In this document: positions 1-11,515 of the stretch, piece after piece
Layout: every line of letters starts with the position of its first letter
Position numbering within the stretch: position 1 is the stretch's first letter
Assembly: GCF_000213175.1 (NCBI RefSeq)
Contig: NW_009799104.1
Location: 2,666,407-2,695,526 of the forward strand
DNA: 29,120 nucleotides
Origin: Neurospora tetrasperma FGSC 2508
Lineage: Eukaryota > Ascomycota > Sordariomycetes > Sordariales > Sordariaceae
Direction of reading: 5' to 3'
Translations under genes and position numbers: made by a program
Notes under the pieces: generated by a model
Told to the model about the DNA's origin: nothing
The model's database searches: none
Seen by the model: the letters and a program-made list of their open reading frames with translations, nothing else

Positions 1-847
1 GGGTAATTCCACTAATTAAGTAGGCTTGGCACTGTTTGTATGGAAATGCCGTTGTACAATTACTATCTAGTTGTATTAATAGTTTCGAGAAAAAAAATCT
101 ATACTTTAAACCCTTACCTTCTAGGTGCCCATATAAGGTTGGGTGCCCGTGTAAGACGACCCGGGTGCCCGCGGAGTAAATGCTAATAACAACGAGAGCT
201 TAGGCTCTAATCGGCTCAAACTTTTTAATAAAAAGTTGTAAAGGTGTTTAGGGATATTCTACACTAGCAGGGCTATGCCGATTCTTTTCTCAAAGGCACT
301 TTCCTTCTTTAAGCGGGCACGGACGCCAATTTGTATTAGCTTTTCTATTTGGAACGATAGCGCCTTAATTAGCCTCGTTTATAGGTTTTCTAACTTTTTT
401 ACTCAAGTACCTTTTTTGGAAGCTCGGACTATAAAAACTAAGTTTTGAAATCCTTAGATTTGATTAGTCCTTCCACAACTTTTTTTACTTAAAACTTACT
501 AAATCTCAGAAGTAGGTCCCCCCTTACTTCTAGTAGAAAAGTTGTAGAGAGTTTGCGAGTTTGAGGTATAACTTCTTCCCCCCTATTACCCCCCCTGTTA
601 CCTAAGTACCAAAATCGTACAACTTTTCTATAAAAAGTTTGAGCTAATTATAGCTTTAAAATTAGTCTCAGTTCTCAAACATACTAGACCTTCCGAAACT
701 ACTCCACCCGTTTTTACTCTCCTGTAATAAAGTTCGGAGAGACTCACGTTTTATGTGGGGCGGGGGTGCGGAGGCAGAGGGGGTCAATGTAATAGACACT
801 AGTTTAAAATAACCTTTTTTCGAAACGCTCAATTAACATTCGCACGC
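1..847. other. Unassigned left-end sequence
   Basis: No gene is recognisable. The stretch is less AT-rich than what follows and has short G/C-rich patches, for example around 750-795. The heptamer GGTGCCC occurs three times at 124, 142 and 164. Open frames are short: a plus frame of about 50 codons at roughly 285-440 shows no family resemblance. It may be a divergent or lightly mutated repeat, or a subtelomere-like sequence, but nothing here settles that. Confidence 0.4.
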
Positions 848-868
848 GGGGGCCTCTCGCCGGCCCCC
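848..868. repeat. GC-rich hairpin
   Basis: GGGGGCC (848-854) and GGCCCCC (862-868) are perfect 7-bp inverted arms around a 7-nt loop. It lies just before the telomere-like repeats. The function is unknown. It stands out because the surroundings are strongly AT-rich. Confidence 0.55.
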
Positions 869-879
869 TACACCCCCGG

Positions 880-925
880 AACTAACCCTAATACTAAACC
901 CTAACTACTAACCCTAACTACTAAT
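880..925. repeat. Degenerate telomere-like CCCTAA repeats
   Basis: Four CCCTAA motifs (the fungal telomere unit is TTAGGG on the other strand) are spaced by ACTA-type linkers, giving near-tandem 12-14 nt units of the form AACCCTAACTACT. It is not a canonical uninterrupted telomere. It could be an interstitial telomere-like tract, the end of an element that uses such repeats, or a minisatellite resembling one by chance. Confidence 0.5.
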
Positions 926-2282
926 CTAGGTTGCCGGAGGTAACATATCTCTTAACCAATACAATAGGATTAGAATTGAACACAATCGGATTATCTAGGT
1001 CTTTTATATACCCCTTAACTCATCCCTTAGCATACTACTATACTTAATCTTGATATACACCTCTATATAAATAGAACTTATTAGTATAGTCTGTAGTAGT
1101 AGTAAAGAACCTTAATTTTCTTGTAAGAAATAATCTACTTAGCTGCTTTTTGATCTCTGTTTCTTATACAGTTAACGTACTAAACTAATAAATTATATCT
1201 ATATAAAGATATATAAGCGAGCGCCCTACAGCTAGGCAACCCCCTATATATACCTTATACTAGGTGTAGTTACGTTTATATACCTATTCTAAGTACCTAG
1301 AGGTTATAGCGAGCTTACAATTAGGTGCCAGCTTAACTATAAAAAGGCTAGCCTATTATAAGGCTAGCCTATAATATAGTAGCACTGCACGCCTTTATTC
1401 TAGTGCTATTAACGGCTCTAGTTACGTACAATCCCACGTATATACACGCGCACAGATTAGCCTAGTTTAGGCTCTCGCTTATATAGCCAATCCTCTATAC
1501 ACACTTTCCTTTCTCCTCCCTCGTACAATAACGCATATTCTACCTTACCCCTAATAGTACCTTCTTATCCTATACTAATTTATTATACTATACTATTGCG
1601 CTATATACGTTTACTATTTAATAAAGAGAAAGAATAATTGTAATTATATTAATTAATTAATCAAAGTTCGTATTTGTGTAATTAAAACCTTTATTATAAA
1701 CCCAAACTCCGAATTAACTAATTATTAAGCCGAATATTATAATTAAACAACTCGCCCTCTCTTTCTCTCCCTTATACTTATTAGTATATTAGTTTAGTAA
1801 TTAATATTTAACCCTCTAATAACTAATAACTTTTTAATAATTATAGTAATTAGTATTCTTACAGTAGCCAATTTAATTAACTTTAATTACTATTTAAATG
1901 TTCCATAAATGTTTAAGACCTTTAATAATTAAATAGTTACTATTAATAATATTTTAATTAATAACGCTTTTAGCTTCGCTAGTCTCCCTATATTCTGTAC
2001 TATCTTTATAGCCGTCAATGGACTAATTTATGAAAATATTATTAGTATTAAAATAAAAGTATGTAAAATAAAGGACCTATTTAAAATTGCTGAGTTCTAA
2101 GTAGTATTTGCTTAGTAAGAAATGAAGCAATTTAATAACTATATTACTATAAGCCTTCTTCCAAATATTAGAGGCTGCTAAGAATTAGAAAACTATAATT
2201 AAAGCTATTTATAACACTTATACCGCCGAAGTAAGCTCTCTTCATATAAATATTATTACTTTAAAGTTAAAACGTTCTACTC
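926..2282. other. AT-rich stretch with no recognisable gene
   Basis: No coding frame or element could be identified. A 16-bp tandem duplication with core AAGGCTAGCCT sits at 1344-1375 and contains the palindrome AGGCTAGCCT twice. Long runs made of TAATTA-type words fit RIP-exhausted repeat DNA. I see nothing else I can support. Confidence 0.5.
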
Positions 2283-2509
2283 TGTAAGGGGACAGCAGAG
2301 CGATACGCGGGTGCTGGCTACTATATATATATTAAGGTTCTATGAAGAAAGAAAGGAGAAAACGCTACCCTCTAAGTAGGTTCAATACTAGAGTTTAAAT
2401 AGCCGTACGCTCTAGTAGTACCTTGTAGCTTAAAGTAGCAAGAGAATACTCCAAAAGCCCGGGGCGTTATAGTACTGCGGTCCGAATCGACTGGAGCAAT
2501 CTCAATACA
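2283..2509. repeat. Candidate LTR (227 bp)
   Basis: This block begins TGTAAGGGG and ends TCAATACA, so its termini are TGTA/TACA inverted and fit the TG...CA rule for LTRs. Its two ends (about 2283-2325 and 2455-2509) are much richer in G and C than the surroundings, as in the confirmed LTRs of this window. No second copy and no convincing flanking duplication were found (TACTC on the left, GACTA on the right). If real, it could be the 5' LTR of a plus-strand element whose first gene is the degraded frame at about 2790-3930, or a 3' LTR for element A. The call rests on termini and composition only. Confidence 0.35.
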
Positions 2510-2789
2510 GACTACTATTTTAGTACTTAAGTCTAGCTAATTAGAGCCAAATGCCTTATCGGGCGCTAATCCTATAATATTAACCTCCTCCTTCTCCCTC
2601 TAACTATAATTGTACGCTATAATTATTATTTATATTACCTCTATCTTATTCCTCTATAGTTCTTACTCTCTCTCTTACTCCTTCAACAAATAATTGTAAC
2701 TATATTGTGCGTATACCCTCAACTCTAATTCAAAACACCCTTAAATAACTATTACTAACTTCTATTCTCAATACTAATTCTAAATAAAA

Positions 2790-3930
2790 TCCCTTCGGAC
2801 TCCGGCCTACTACTCTAATTTATTATTACCCGGCTATAGCGCCCGCGGTTGCACTTATAATTACTCCTATACTTATATTCGTACTTATACTTATTATTAT
2901 TATTATTCTAATAATTACTTTAATCCCTACTTCTACGCTTACTCCTATTCCTACTCCTATTGCACCGGACTTTCCGGCACCCCAGACCCCGGGCGGTAGT
3001 AGCGGCGGTAAAAACAATAAATTTACTAAAATACCTATTACAAGTACTGTATCCGCCTAATACTCCCGGTATATAGTATTAAGGGACTATAGCACTTATA
3101 TACCTAATAAGGGTAAAAATTACTATGTATTTTATACGTACTCGAAGAATTCAGGTACTTATTAGTAGTAACCCTCTACCGTTTAGAAATAATATTCTAC
3201 TTCATTAGTAAAGGGCTACCTAAATAGTAAAGCTCTATTTTACTAATCTTTTTATTTAATAGTAATTTCGGTTTGTAATTTCGAATAATTAGTAGCCGAA
3301 GGCTATATAGTTCTATAAATATCTCTCGAATACTTTTATTCTATTTAACTACTAATTTAAATTTAAAGATATTACCTACCTTACACCTAATTACCCTATT
3401 AGTAAAGCGCCACTAACCCCCTTCTCTACTACTATAATACTTCTAACTATAATCCCGGACGCTCCTAAATCCTTAACCCTAACTTTATTATAATATTCGA
3501 AGGACTAAGGGTTCTAAAGGAGGACCTTTAGGCCCTTCATATAAATTAGAGTAATTTAATAGCTTCAAAATTATTATTATTCGCCAAATTATTTTAAATT
3601 AACTAGGATTTAATCGCTTTAATAAATACAATTATAGAATTTACTCAAATTACTAAAACACTACTACTACAACTACTATTTATTTAAATACCTTTATAGC
3701 CGGATTTAATACCTAGATAATTAGAATAGTTCAAACCTTCTAAGATAAAGTAACAGCCGTAGCAATAGAGACTCTTTTCAATAAAATAGCTATAGAGCTA
3801 AAAATTCGTATCGGAAAATTAAAGGAGTAGCAGGGAATAATAGAAGGGGATAGAGTATTACTAGGTAAAAACGATTTATAAATTCGTCCTAAATTACTAT
3901 TAGGTAGGGAAAATTTATTAATATTAATAG
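2790..3930 (+). pseudogene. Unrecognised RIP-degraded frame, Pro/Thr-rich N-terminus
   Basis: One plus-strand frame runs about 380 codons in which essentially every stop is TAA or TAG, as expected where CAA/CAG were changed by RIP. The visible order is a hydrophobic/Thr-Pro tract at about 2840-2970 that looks like a degraded Pro/Thr repeat, then a Pro- and Gly-rich turn (APDFPAPQTPGGSSGGK, about 2961-3011), then a mixed globular-looking region, and a C-terminal part dense in former Gln codons. I do not recognise a family. Position after an LTR-like block suggests a gag-type gene of an LTR element, but no zinc knuckle or protease follows. It could equally be another repeated gene. Confidence 0.3.
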
Positions 3931-4369
3931 GAAAGGGGGGGGGTAAAGGATAAATTAAGGAATATTAGGGTACTAAAGGAGGAGGAGGTAATAGAAGTAA
4001 CGGAGATAATATAATAGGAGGGGGATATATTAAAGGAGAAGATAAAGTTAAAGAAAATAATTTAATTTTCGGATTTAGTAAAAGAAATCGCCTCTCCTCC
4101 GAAGAAGAGGCAAAGGAAAGTATGAATTCCCCGTAATAATACTATTATAATATTATTATTTTTAAGTAATACGGTTAAATTGGGCGCTAGAGTGGCGTTG
4201 GGTATAAGAAACTCTAAATAGGACGAAGTAATAAAAGAGGCACTTTAATTTTAGGTAGGCAGCCGTATTTTTTACTTCCAAGTACTAATTTTACTTACTT
4301 TTCTTATTCTACTAATATATTCCCCTCTATAAATTAATTTATAAATCCGTTATTAATTCGAACGTTTCT
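3931..4369. other. Purine-rich AT stretch with G run and hairpin
   Basis: It holds a poly-G run near 3937-3946 and long G/A-rich words, and a hairpin at 4090-4111 (GCCTCT and AGAGGC arms, 10-nt loop). It lies beyond the chromodomain end of element A, so part is probably that element's 3' untranslated region. I could not place element A's 3' LTR. No gene is seen. Confidence 0.35.
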
Positions 4370-4947
4370 ATATTATTCTTTGAAGAGTTTAAACGCTTTA
4401 ATATTTTGGAAGTCTTTAAACTAATACTATAAAGGCTTATAGTAACCCTTCTACTTAACGAAGACCATCCAATTAATTAAGCTACCTCCAACACACAAGA
4501 TCTTCTCTATATAATATTCTTTCTCCCCTTCTACTACTATTGAGAATAGTTATTTATTAGCTAGGATTTAGCTAGGTAGGGGGTTTCCAACGGCCCACTA
4601 GAAAAATTAATATAGAAAACGTTATAAACATTAATTAAAAGACTAAAGAATTCTACAACTAGCGGTAACAGTACTTTCAAAATAGTATACTTAGTATATA
4701 ATTAATATAATTTTTTCTTAAATTTTAATAAAGTATAGTTCTTAAAATTAAACTATACCTTATTACCCACTTAGAACCTTTCTATAAACTAACAAGAGCG
4801 GTTAACGAACCTTTTTTACTCTTAGGCTACCATAATTGTTATAATTTAATATAAATCCGTAATTTATAATAGCTTTTTAATAAATTATCAAGCCCGGACA
4901 TTGGCGGGGGTATAGGAGTCTCTAGTAACCTCAAGGACTATTAAAAC
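4370..4947 (-). pseudogene. Element A integrase C-terminus and chromodomain
   Basis: Reading leftward on the minus strand, about 4,570-4,740 encodes an integrase C-terminal module: an NKV*FNFKN block resembles the DKVWL...N segment of gypsy integrases, followed by TKYTILKV and the NVYNVFYINF stretch that resembles the GIHxVFHVDLL signature. About 4,375-4,480 then gives VFVK*KGYYKP followed by FKDFQNIKAF, which matches the core of a chromodomain (VKWKGY, then W/EP and the C-terminal helix). Chromodomains target chromoviruses to methylated-H3K9 heterochromatin (family knowledge). Stops are RIP-type. The segment joins the integrase core across the solo LTR at 4,948-5,283. Confidence 0.75.
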
Positions 4948-5283
4948 TGTAAGGTATCTACGAGGTATACACGTAGGTAGGCTTTGAAAAGAGCTTGAAA
5001 TAACCAACAGAAAGGAAGAGAGAGCTCTGTGCTAGTATAGCTAGTATAGAGCCGGCAGCTAAATATACGAAAGAGATGCGTAGGTATTGAAGGTGCCAGA
5101 AATGCTAAGATTAGAAATGTGGTACGTGCGCCGCACCCCGAGGGATACACCCAATAGCACGCAGTGCATCTAACGCCAAAACGGCTGCCGACAGCCGACC
5201 GGCCCGTACACCCAACTAGAAGGCACGCCTAGCTTGCACGGGTGCAAGCTAGGCAAACACCCCTGGGCGCCAGCCCCGTGACA
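4948..5283. repeat. Solo LTR (336 bp) with AAAAC target duplication
   Basis: The block starts TGTAAGG and ends CCGTGACA and is flanked by AAAAC on both sides (4943-4947 and 5284-5288), a 5-bp duplication typical of LTR retrotransposons. No internal region is attached, so it is a solo LTR left by LTR-LTR recombination. It sits inside the integrase of element A, whose coding sequence continues on both sides. It is far richer in G and C than its neighbours and barely RIP-mutated. Read on the minus strand it starts TGTCACGGGGC, a common look for fungal gypsy LTRs, so minus orientation is likely but not proven. The open frames inside it are incidental. Confidence 0.8.
5227..5254. repeat. Perfect 28-bp palindrome in the solo LTR
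   Basis: GCCTAGCTTGCAC (5227-5239) and GTGCAAGCTAGGC (5242-5254) are perfect 13-bp arms with only GG between. Seen from the minus strand it begins 30 bp inside the LTR. It could fold as a tight hairpin in the transcript or bind a dimeric factor. No role is known to me. Confidence 0.8.
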
Positions 5284-6196
5284 AAAACTACTAACTCCGG
5301 GTTGAATTTATAAATAGTAAAGAAGGGAAGTATACTAATTAAAGTATTAATACAACTATTAATAACTAATCATATCAAGGTATACTATTCATACTAATTA
5401 TCTCAGCCCAATTAACATACGACTTCAAGAAGGCTTACACTTCCTAATTTATCTATTCTGGGCTACTATTAGTCTAAGGGTAGTGAACGGTACTAAGAAG
5501 CTACTGAATCCCGAGTAGCTTATAAAGTCTATTTTAAAACCGCCCAATCTATTTAGAACTCCGGTTACTAATTATAGACTATAATTAACTATAATACTAT
5601 ATAAAACAGTTCATAAATCTCTTGGTATAAACTTCAGCGCTTATTAATATAGGCTCTAATATAATATTCTTACTAAGGCGGTCCTTAATAATAAGTAAAT
5701 AAATATTCCCTTTAACTATCGGAAGGTCCGCAATAAAGTCTATCTATGTTTCCCGGAAGAATTAGTCTAATATTAATATTAACTAAAATAACCCTTTTTT
5801 CTAGCCTCTCTAATATTTAATAGAACTATATATATAGAAATTATATAAGAATTACTTTATATAGATTCCTAATAACGGTTAAGAGAAATACCGGATTAAA
5901 ACTATAATAGTACCCTCTCTACCGGGGTACCCGAATGCCTAAAAATTGTATATAATCTAAATAATACGGGTGTAGAGCGTATTAAACTCCCAATTAGAGT
6001 CGAATAACTTTATAACCTCCGCTTTAATAATTATCGAGCACCCGGGAATCTACAACCTCCCTTAATATTTAAAGTACCTGAGGTCGTTAATGAAATAATT
6101 AATAATCTAAGCTATAAATTTAAAGGAAGGTGGTAAATCCTCTATATTATTTTTTACTATTTAAATGACTTATCAGTATATAGCGTCCTTCCTTAC
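5284..6196 (-). pseudogene. Element A: RNase H end, linker and integrase catalytic core
   Basis: The minus-strand frame shows the end of RNase H at 6,196-6,150, a linker and zinc-domain region around 6,090-5,800, then the integrase core: IDFIADLP with the first Asp at 5738-5740, SNRSSK at about 5,553-5,570 where the second Asp has become Asn (5564-5566), and TNSSPE with the Glu at 5456-5458. The second-to-third spacing is 35 residues, the D-x35-E rule of retroviral-type integrases. Stops sit where gypsy integrases carry Trp or Gln. Integrase would have inserted the element cDNA into chromatin. The core is interrupted downstream by the solo LTR and continues at 4,947. Confidence 0.85.
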
Positions 6197-7930
6197 AATA
6201 ATAATAATATTCTTTTACCCTAACTATATAACTATAGCGCCTTATTAGTATAGGGTCCTTCTCTAGTTCTTTAGAGGGGAAAACTATACGGCGTTAAACG
6301 CCGCCGGATAAAAACCCTTAGCTTTATTTCGGTTGTAGTTTACTTATACCGCTCCTACTTTATTTATAATTATAATAATTCTTACTTATTACTATAGTAA
6401 ATTGATTTCGTTTCTTCTTTCGCTATATTATCCTAATACTAAAATAATAAGAATAATAAGGATATAGTTAAAGATATCGCTTTCCTTCGCTACTTCTTTA
6501 TTTTAATTTTTACTACCCCTTCTTCCGCTTTCCTCCTACTTTTCTATCCTATCTCCCCGTTTACATCCCTACCCCTCCGCTTTATTACTTTCGTTTATAT
6601 TTATTTCTACCCTATCCCTTTACTTCCTAACCCCTAATTCTACCCCTATTTATAATAGTATAAAGGCCCTCCCTTCTATTTATATAATCCTCTCTATAGT
6701 ATTCCTTCCTAACTTCCTCCTACCTTCTTTTTTCCTTATAATAATATCGTTTAAAATAGCTTCTTCTAATTATAATTATCTTAACCCAATCGACCTCACC
6801 TCCGACCCTAAGGTCTCCTCTTTGGAGGCGTTTCCGGGCTCTATAGCTTCTCCTAATTTCGCAGCCCCGGCTTACTTAAAGCCCGCAATATTTTCTTATA
6901 TGTTTTATAGTAATCCGAATCCCTAAATCCCTTAAAATTAGTATATTTATTACTTTTATTATTCCTAATCCTTATACTAATTTCTATAATACTATCCGTA
7001 AAATCCTCTACCTTTATTATACTTTAGATCTTACTACGGTCCTAAAATCTAATTAGAGACCTACTAGTCCTAATATTTTTCGTAAGATTATTACTAGTAA
7101 AACCTACTTCGTTTTAGTTTTTTATAAACTCTGTATCCTTCCTTTTTTTACCCTTCTTTTCTAATTAACGTTTTATTTCTAATTACCGATTTTTAAACTA
7201 TAACCTATATTTATATTATTAGTAAATATATATTGGATATTCCTATTAGTCTTTATAACGTTTGTAATATGATTTAATTTGTAATTATTACTATAATATT
7301 AAATAGCCCGGCTAAATATTGTGAAAAATTGGATATTTTTGTTCGCGCTATTTAATAATTTATTAAGTATATATATAGTTGTTTAATATAAAATAATCTC
7401 CCGAATATATTATTAGCCTTCTTTACGCTCCGTATTATAATACTACCATTTTTTAACGGAAGGAATATTATATATTATATACGAAGGATATCCTCTATAG
7501 TTGTACTCCCTCCGGCCCTAATATTAGTAATATAATAAATTTAATTCGTATTACTCTTAATTCCTACGGTAGTATAATTATTCCTACGTATATTATATCC
7601 AATCCTAATAGTAGTAGTACAACTACTTTTATTCGTCTAGTCTCCGGTTTTAATAATAGTAGTACTACCCCTAGTAGCCCTATAGTTATTAATACCCTTA
7701 ACCGCCCTATTATAAATAATAATTAGGTTTAATAGCGTTATAATATTATTACGAATTAGACTTATATAATAAAGCTTTTTAAAGAGTTTTTGAAGTATAA
7801 TTAAACGTTAAATAAATAGTACTTTGGTTTTTACTATAATTATAGTATAAATAGTACTTATAATTAATATAATCGTCTCCTCCCCGTCCCTTTATTTTTT
7901 TATTCTAATATCATTAATAATTTATTCCCT
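6197..7930 (-). other. LINE 3' segment (about 1.7 kb after ORF2)
   Basis: This sequence follows the end of ORF2 in sense direction and is shared, inverted, with the plus-strand LINE copy (about 22,470-24,168). Both end with GGGTAAAAGAATATTA, here extended by more TTA units before the target duplication. I see no protein I recognise. An island at about 6,235-6,310 and its counterpart at 24,060-24,140, with TTAAACGCCGCC and AGAGGGG words, resisted mutation. It is unusually long for a 3' UTR, so a degraded extra gene or an older fused insertion is possible. Confidence 0.6.
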
Positions 7931-10900
7931 CCTTAAAAATGCTTCGTAAATTCCTTATACTACTCTTCCTCTAATTTAATTACTAAACGGTACTCTCTTA
8001 ATTTATTTAATTTTAATATTTATAATTGAATCCTTTTAACTTTAATTCTATTATTCAAATAATCCTAGAACTCTTCTTTTATTAGTAGCTAATTCTTAAT
8101 ATTTAATTAGAAGAAGCCTTCTATATTAAGGCAGTTTAGGACGATATAAACGAAGGTCTCTTTTTCTAATCCGTAGGCGTAAATGAGTATTTAAACGCCT
8201 AGTACCTTCCTTCGGAAGAGAAAGGCTCGGAGTCTTATAATTTCTGTTCTAGCCTAGATTAGGAAGGAGCTCTTTACTTTAGTTAATAAGTATAATTTAT
8301 TATTATTTTCTTCTATTATTCGATTTCTCCTTCGTTTCTTTTTCTTCCTCGTACTAACTATATATTATTGAATAGCTTCGCTACTAAATTTGGGGGTAAG
8401 GTCGGTAATAGTAAATTCGTACTATCGACCTAATTTAATTACTACTGCTACTAATTAATAGTTATAATATAACACCTATTCTCTATTTAATATACCCTTT
8501 AATTACTCTTTATAATTAATAACTATAGGTTCCGGGATTTATAATAACAATAGCGGGGTCCCTAACTCCGGAGGGGGACCGGCTATAATTATTGAAAATT
8601 TCTCTATTAGTACCTAGACCTCTATTAACTTAATTTCAACTATACTACTTTTTAATTTATTAGCGGATAATCGACCTTTAATTTATTATATCTAAATATA
8701 ATTAATTACCTAAACTACCGTTCCCCGGGCAAACCTTAGTGTATATAAGTAAACCTTTTTTTAAAGGCCCGGACTCTTTTATTAAAGTAGAAGTCGAATA
8801 GTAGATAAAAAGTTTCTATTTTTAAATTCCGTATTAGTATAACTTTATACGTCCTAATAATAACTCTTAAATATTTAATTTGGTATTTCGCTAACCTAAT
8901 TATAATCCTTCGTAGTTTCTTATACATTTCGGTTAGTTAATAGAATACTAAGGCCCTATATATAATAGTATTATAAATATGCTTAATATATATTTCCTTT
9001 ACCCGAATAAAGGAATAACCCTATATTTCTATTACTAACCTTATAAATACATTTATCTAAATCTTTCTCTTTTATTTTACAGCTTCTATATAAATTTAGT
9101 AATTATATTTACAATTTAGCTAAACCTTTAAGAATCTTATTAATTCTATTAATTGAAGTACTATAACCCTAAATTAAAAAGTTTCTATCCTTAGTACTTT
9201 CGTGCGTATAAAATATATTAGTTCCGTTTTATTCGCTTCTAACTCTATACCTCTCGCACTAACCTATTTCGAATATATTTCCTATACTACCTATAAAGTC
9301 CGGCAATTTTCTTTAATAGTACGGGCTACTATAATAATATTAATATTGTTTACGAAATTAATTATAATTATATTTAAAATAATTACTAACTTCCCGTACA
9401 ATAGGGTAATAAAGAAAATAAAAAGAATAGGTAAGAATGGGGAATCTTGAAGTACGTTTACTATAATAGTATAGGGGTAAAATATTTTATCGTCGAAGAA
9501 GAGAGCGCCTCTCCTATTAATAACGAAGTTCGCTACCTATTTAATAATCTATATTAGGAATTATATTTCCTATAAAATATATAAAAGCTACCTATAATTA
9601 ACTCTATTAAATATACCCTTTAGATCGAGGAGTATAAGGAATATTATAGCCCTGAGTTTCTAAACTATATAGACTATATTAGTAATTACCCGGACTATAA
9701 ATTCTATTCAATAGTTTATTTAATTACCTATTTAGCCCTCTAGTAAAAATTTTAGTTTTTTAACTATTTATATAAATCTTTTAATTACAAAAGCTTTAAA
9801 GATTTTTCTAACGTTATAAAGTAATAATATAGGTTTCTACATACTTACTAATTTTTATTAGGTAGCGCTTTTTCTAAGCTTTTTAAGCATAATTACTTTC
9901 GCATCTTTAAACTATTGTAGGAAATATCGGAGTTGGAAACTAGCAACTACTAAATACATTATTGCCTATTAGTATGAATACCCGTATAATTTCCAAAATC
10001 TATTTAAATACTAATCGACGCCCGGGGCCTTATTAAATACTATTTGAAAAAGGACGTTTTAAATATCTATTTTAATGATTTATTTATTAATAATTATCGG
10101 GTTAATACTATTTACTAATTTAATCTAGTTTGATAAATATTCTATTAGAATATTTACCTTCAAAAAATAGTTAATAAAGATTTCGGCCTTATTATTATAA
10201 TCTTCGATTTCTATTACCCTCTTACTAATTCGGAGGGTTAATAGTTTAGGCGGGTCTATTAAATAATAGTTTTAGGTCCGGGCCTACCTTTCTAAAGGTT
10301 AAAGTCGATTTAGGTTCTTTAAAGCCTCGGCGACGCCTTTATACTATATAGCCCGCTATACTTTTGAAATAATTTTCTTCTTTTTCATTATTGTTTCGAT
10401 AAACTCCCTCTAATTTAATAATATTTAGTATCTAAATTATATGTAATACTTCTACTACACTTCTTTTAGAACCATTTTATTTTCTAATAACTATTAATTT
10501 ACTCTCTCTCCCTGACCTTTCTTTTAATATAGGACGAATTCTTTTGTAATACTAATAAGTTCTCTATCGAGCTTACGAAAACCTTACTCGAATTCCTCTA
10601 CTATATTAACCCTTTCCAAAACCGAAATCCGTTTCTCCGCTGCCTCTTTTACTTTTACTATATTTATAAAACTCTAATTATAACCTCTTTCTTCTTCTAC
10701 CCTCCTATTTTTTCTTTTTATTTAGATTTAAATTTCCGAAGGATAATGATCTAAACTAGTTTATTTATACTACTATACTCCCTAATATTTAGCCTCAACC
10801 CCGGATAATAATTATATATAATTAATTATTCTATTTCTCTCTCCTCGTATTATATTATTAAACTTTATTAGTTTACTACGGGGGGTAAATAGACCGAACT

Positions 10901-11212
10901 TTCGATATTATATTTATATAAGGAAGTATATAGCTCTTAAATTAATCCTATTCTCTAAATCCTAATTAGGATAGTAGAGGTTAAAGTCCCTAATAGTAAT
11001 AATTTAATTTCCTACTAGGAGCCTAGCTTCGAATAATTCGAGGAGCGGGGATCCCTACTAGTATTTTAGTATTTCTTATATTAAAATAAGTAAGTAAATA
11101 GAATAAATAATTGTAGGGTCCTTTTAGTTTTTAAATATTACTATAATTTAATCCCTTCCGGCCTAAAAATCGAAGTCCCTTAAGTTCTATTTCTTATTTA
11201 TATATATTATTA
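7931..11212 (-). pseudogene. LINE ORF2: endonuclease (rest), reverse transcriptase, C-terminal zinc motif
   Basis: In sense direction: IYINKK at about 11,190-11,205 and IRDFNLYYPN at about 10,960-10,994 (endonuclease; the GDFN Gly is now Arg, RDFN at 10980-10991). Then NKAPGVD at 10014-10034 (start of RT), FKDAKVIMLKKL at about 9,860-9,905, and the catalytic motif FVNN at 9345-9356, where both Asp became Asn. The post-RT KTELIYF block follows, then a KVILIRNLKIET-type segment near 8,800-8,850, and finally the C-terminal zinc region, CACGLEKET in the better preserved plus-strand copy. ORF2 would nick target DNA and reverse-transcribe the LINE RNA in place. The endonuclease start lies across chromovirus B at 19,837-20,190, and the frame joins as ENRR|VIIYINKK. 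Confidence 0.85.
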
Positions 11213-11217
11213 CCCTT

Positions 11218-11515
11218 CGATGCCGGATTAGGTCATTTCTATAGAATAAGCGGCATAACCATTAGGGTTATAACTAGGTATACTGACTCAGCCAAGCCTG
11301 CGGCAGGCACTTTACCTGCCGAGCTGACGGCAGTCACATGCGCGACCCAGTCGTGCAGGTGCCTGCAGGTCACCGACCTACTTTAGATTAGATAAGGAAG
11401 CGACATGCGATTGGATTTATAATCCCAATCGTTAGTACAGGCTCCTACCTCTACCTTCTTCCTTCCTTATTAATATTTATTATTTTACAACGACCCTATT
11501 GGGCTAACGCTATTA
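11218..11515 (+). repeat. Element B 5' LTR (298 bp)
   Basis: It begins CGATGCCGGATTAGG, intact, and ends GCTATTA, which is a mutated form of the 3' LTR end GCCATCA. Length equals the 3' LTR. The outer (left) end is spared and the inner (right) end mutated. A GC-rich hairpin lies at 11302-11320 (GGCAGG and CCTGCC). It would hold the promoter and polyadenylation signals, and the downstream leader starts at 11,516. Confidence 0.92.

Noticed and set aside
2826-3017. Minus-strand Ile/Gly/Val-rich frame
   Set aside because: Antisense of the Pro/Thr-rich tract of the plus-strand degraded frame; low complexity.
4941-5150. Minus-strand 69-codon gene
   Set aside because: It lies almost wholly inside the solo LTR defined by TG...CA ends and the AAAAC duplication.
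8736-8927. Independent small basic protein on the minus strand
   Set aside because: It is a stop-free piece of LINE ORF2 downstream of the RT domain, not a separate gene.
9202-9450. Plus-strand 82-codon gene
   Set aside because: Antisense to the LINE RT catalytic region, which shows clear motifs on the minus strand.
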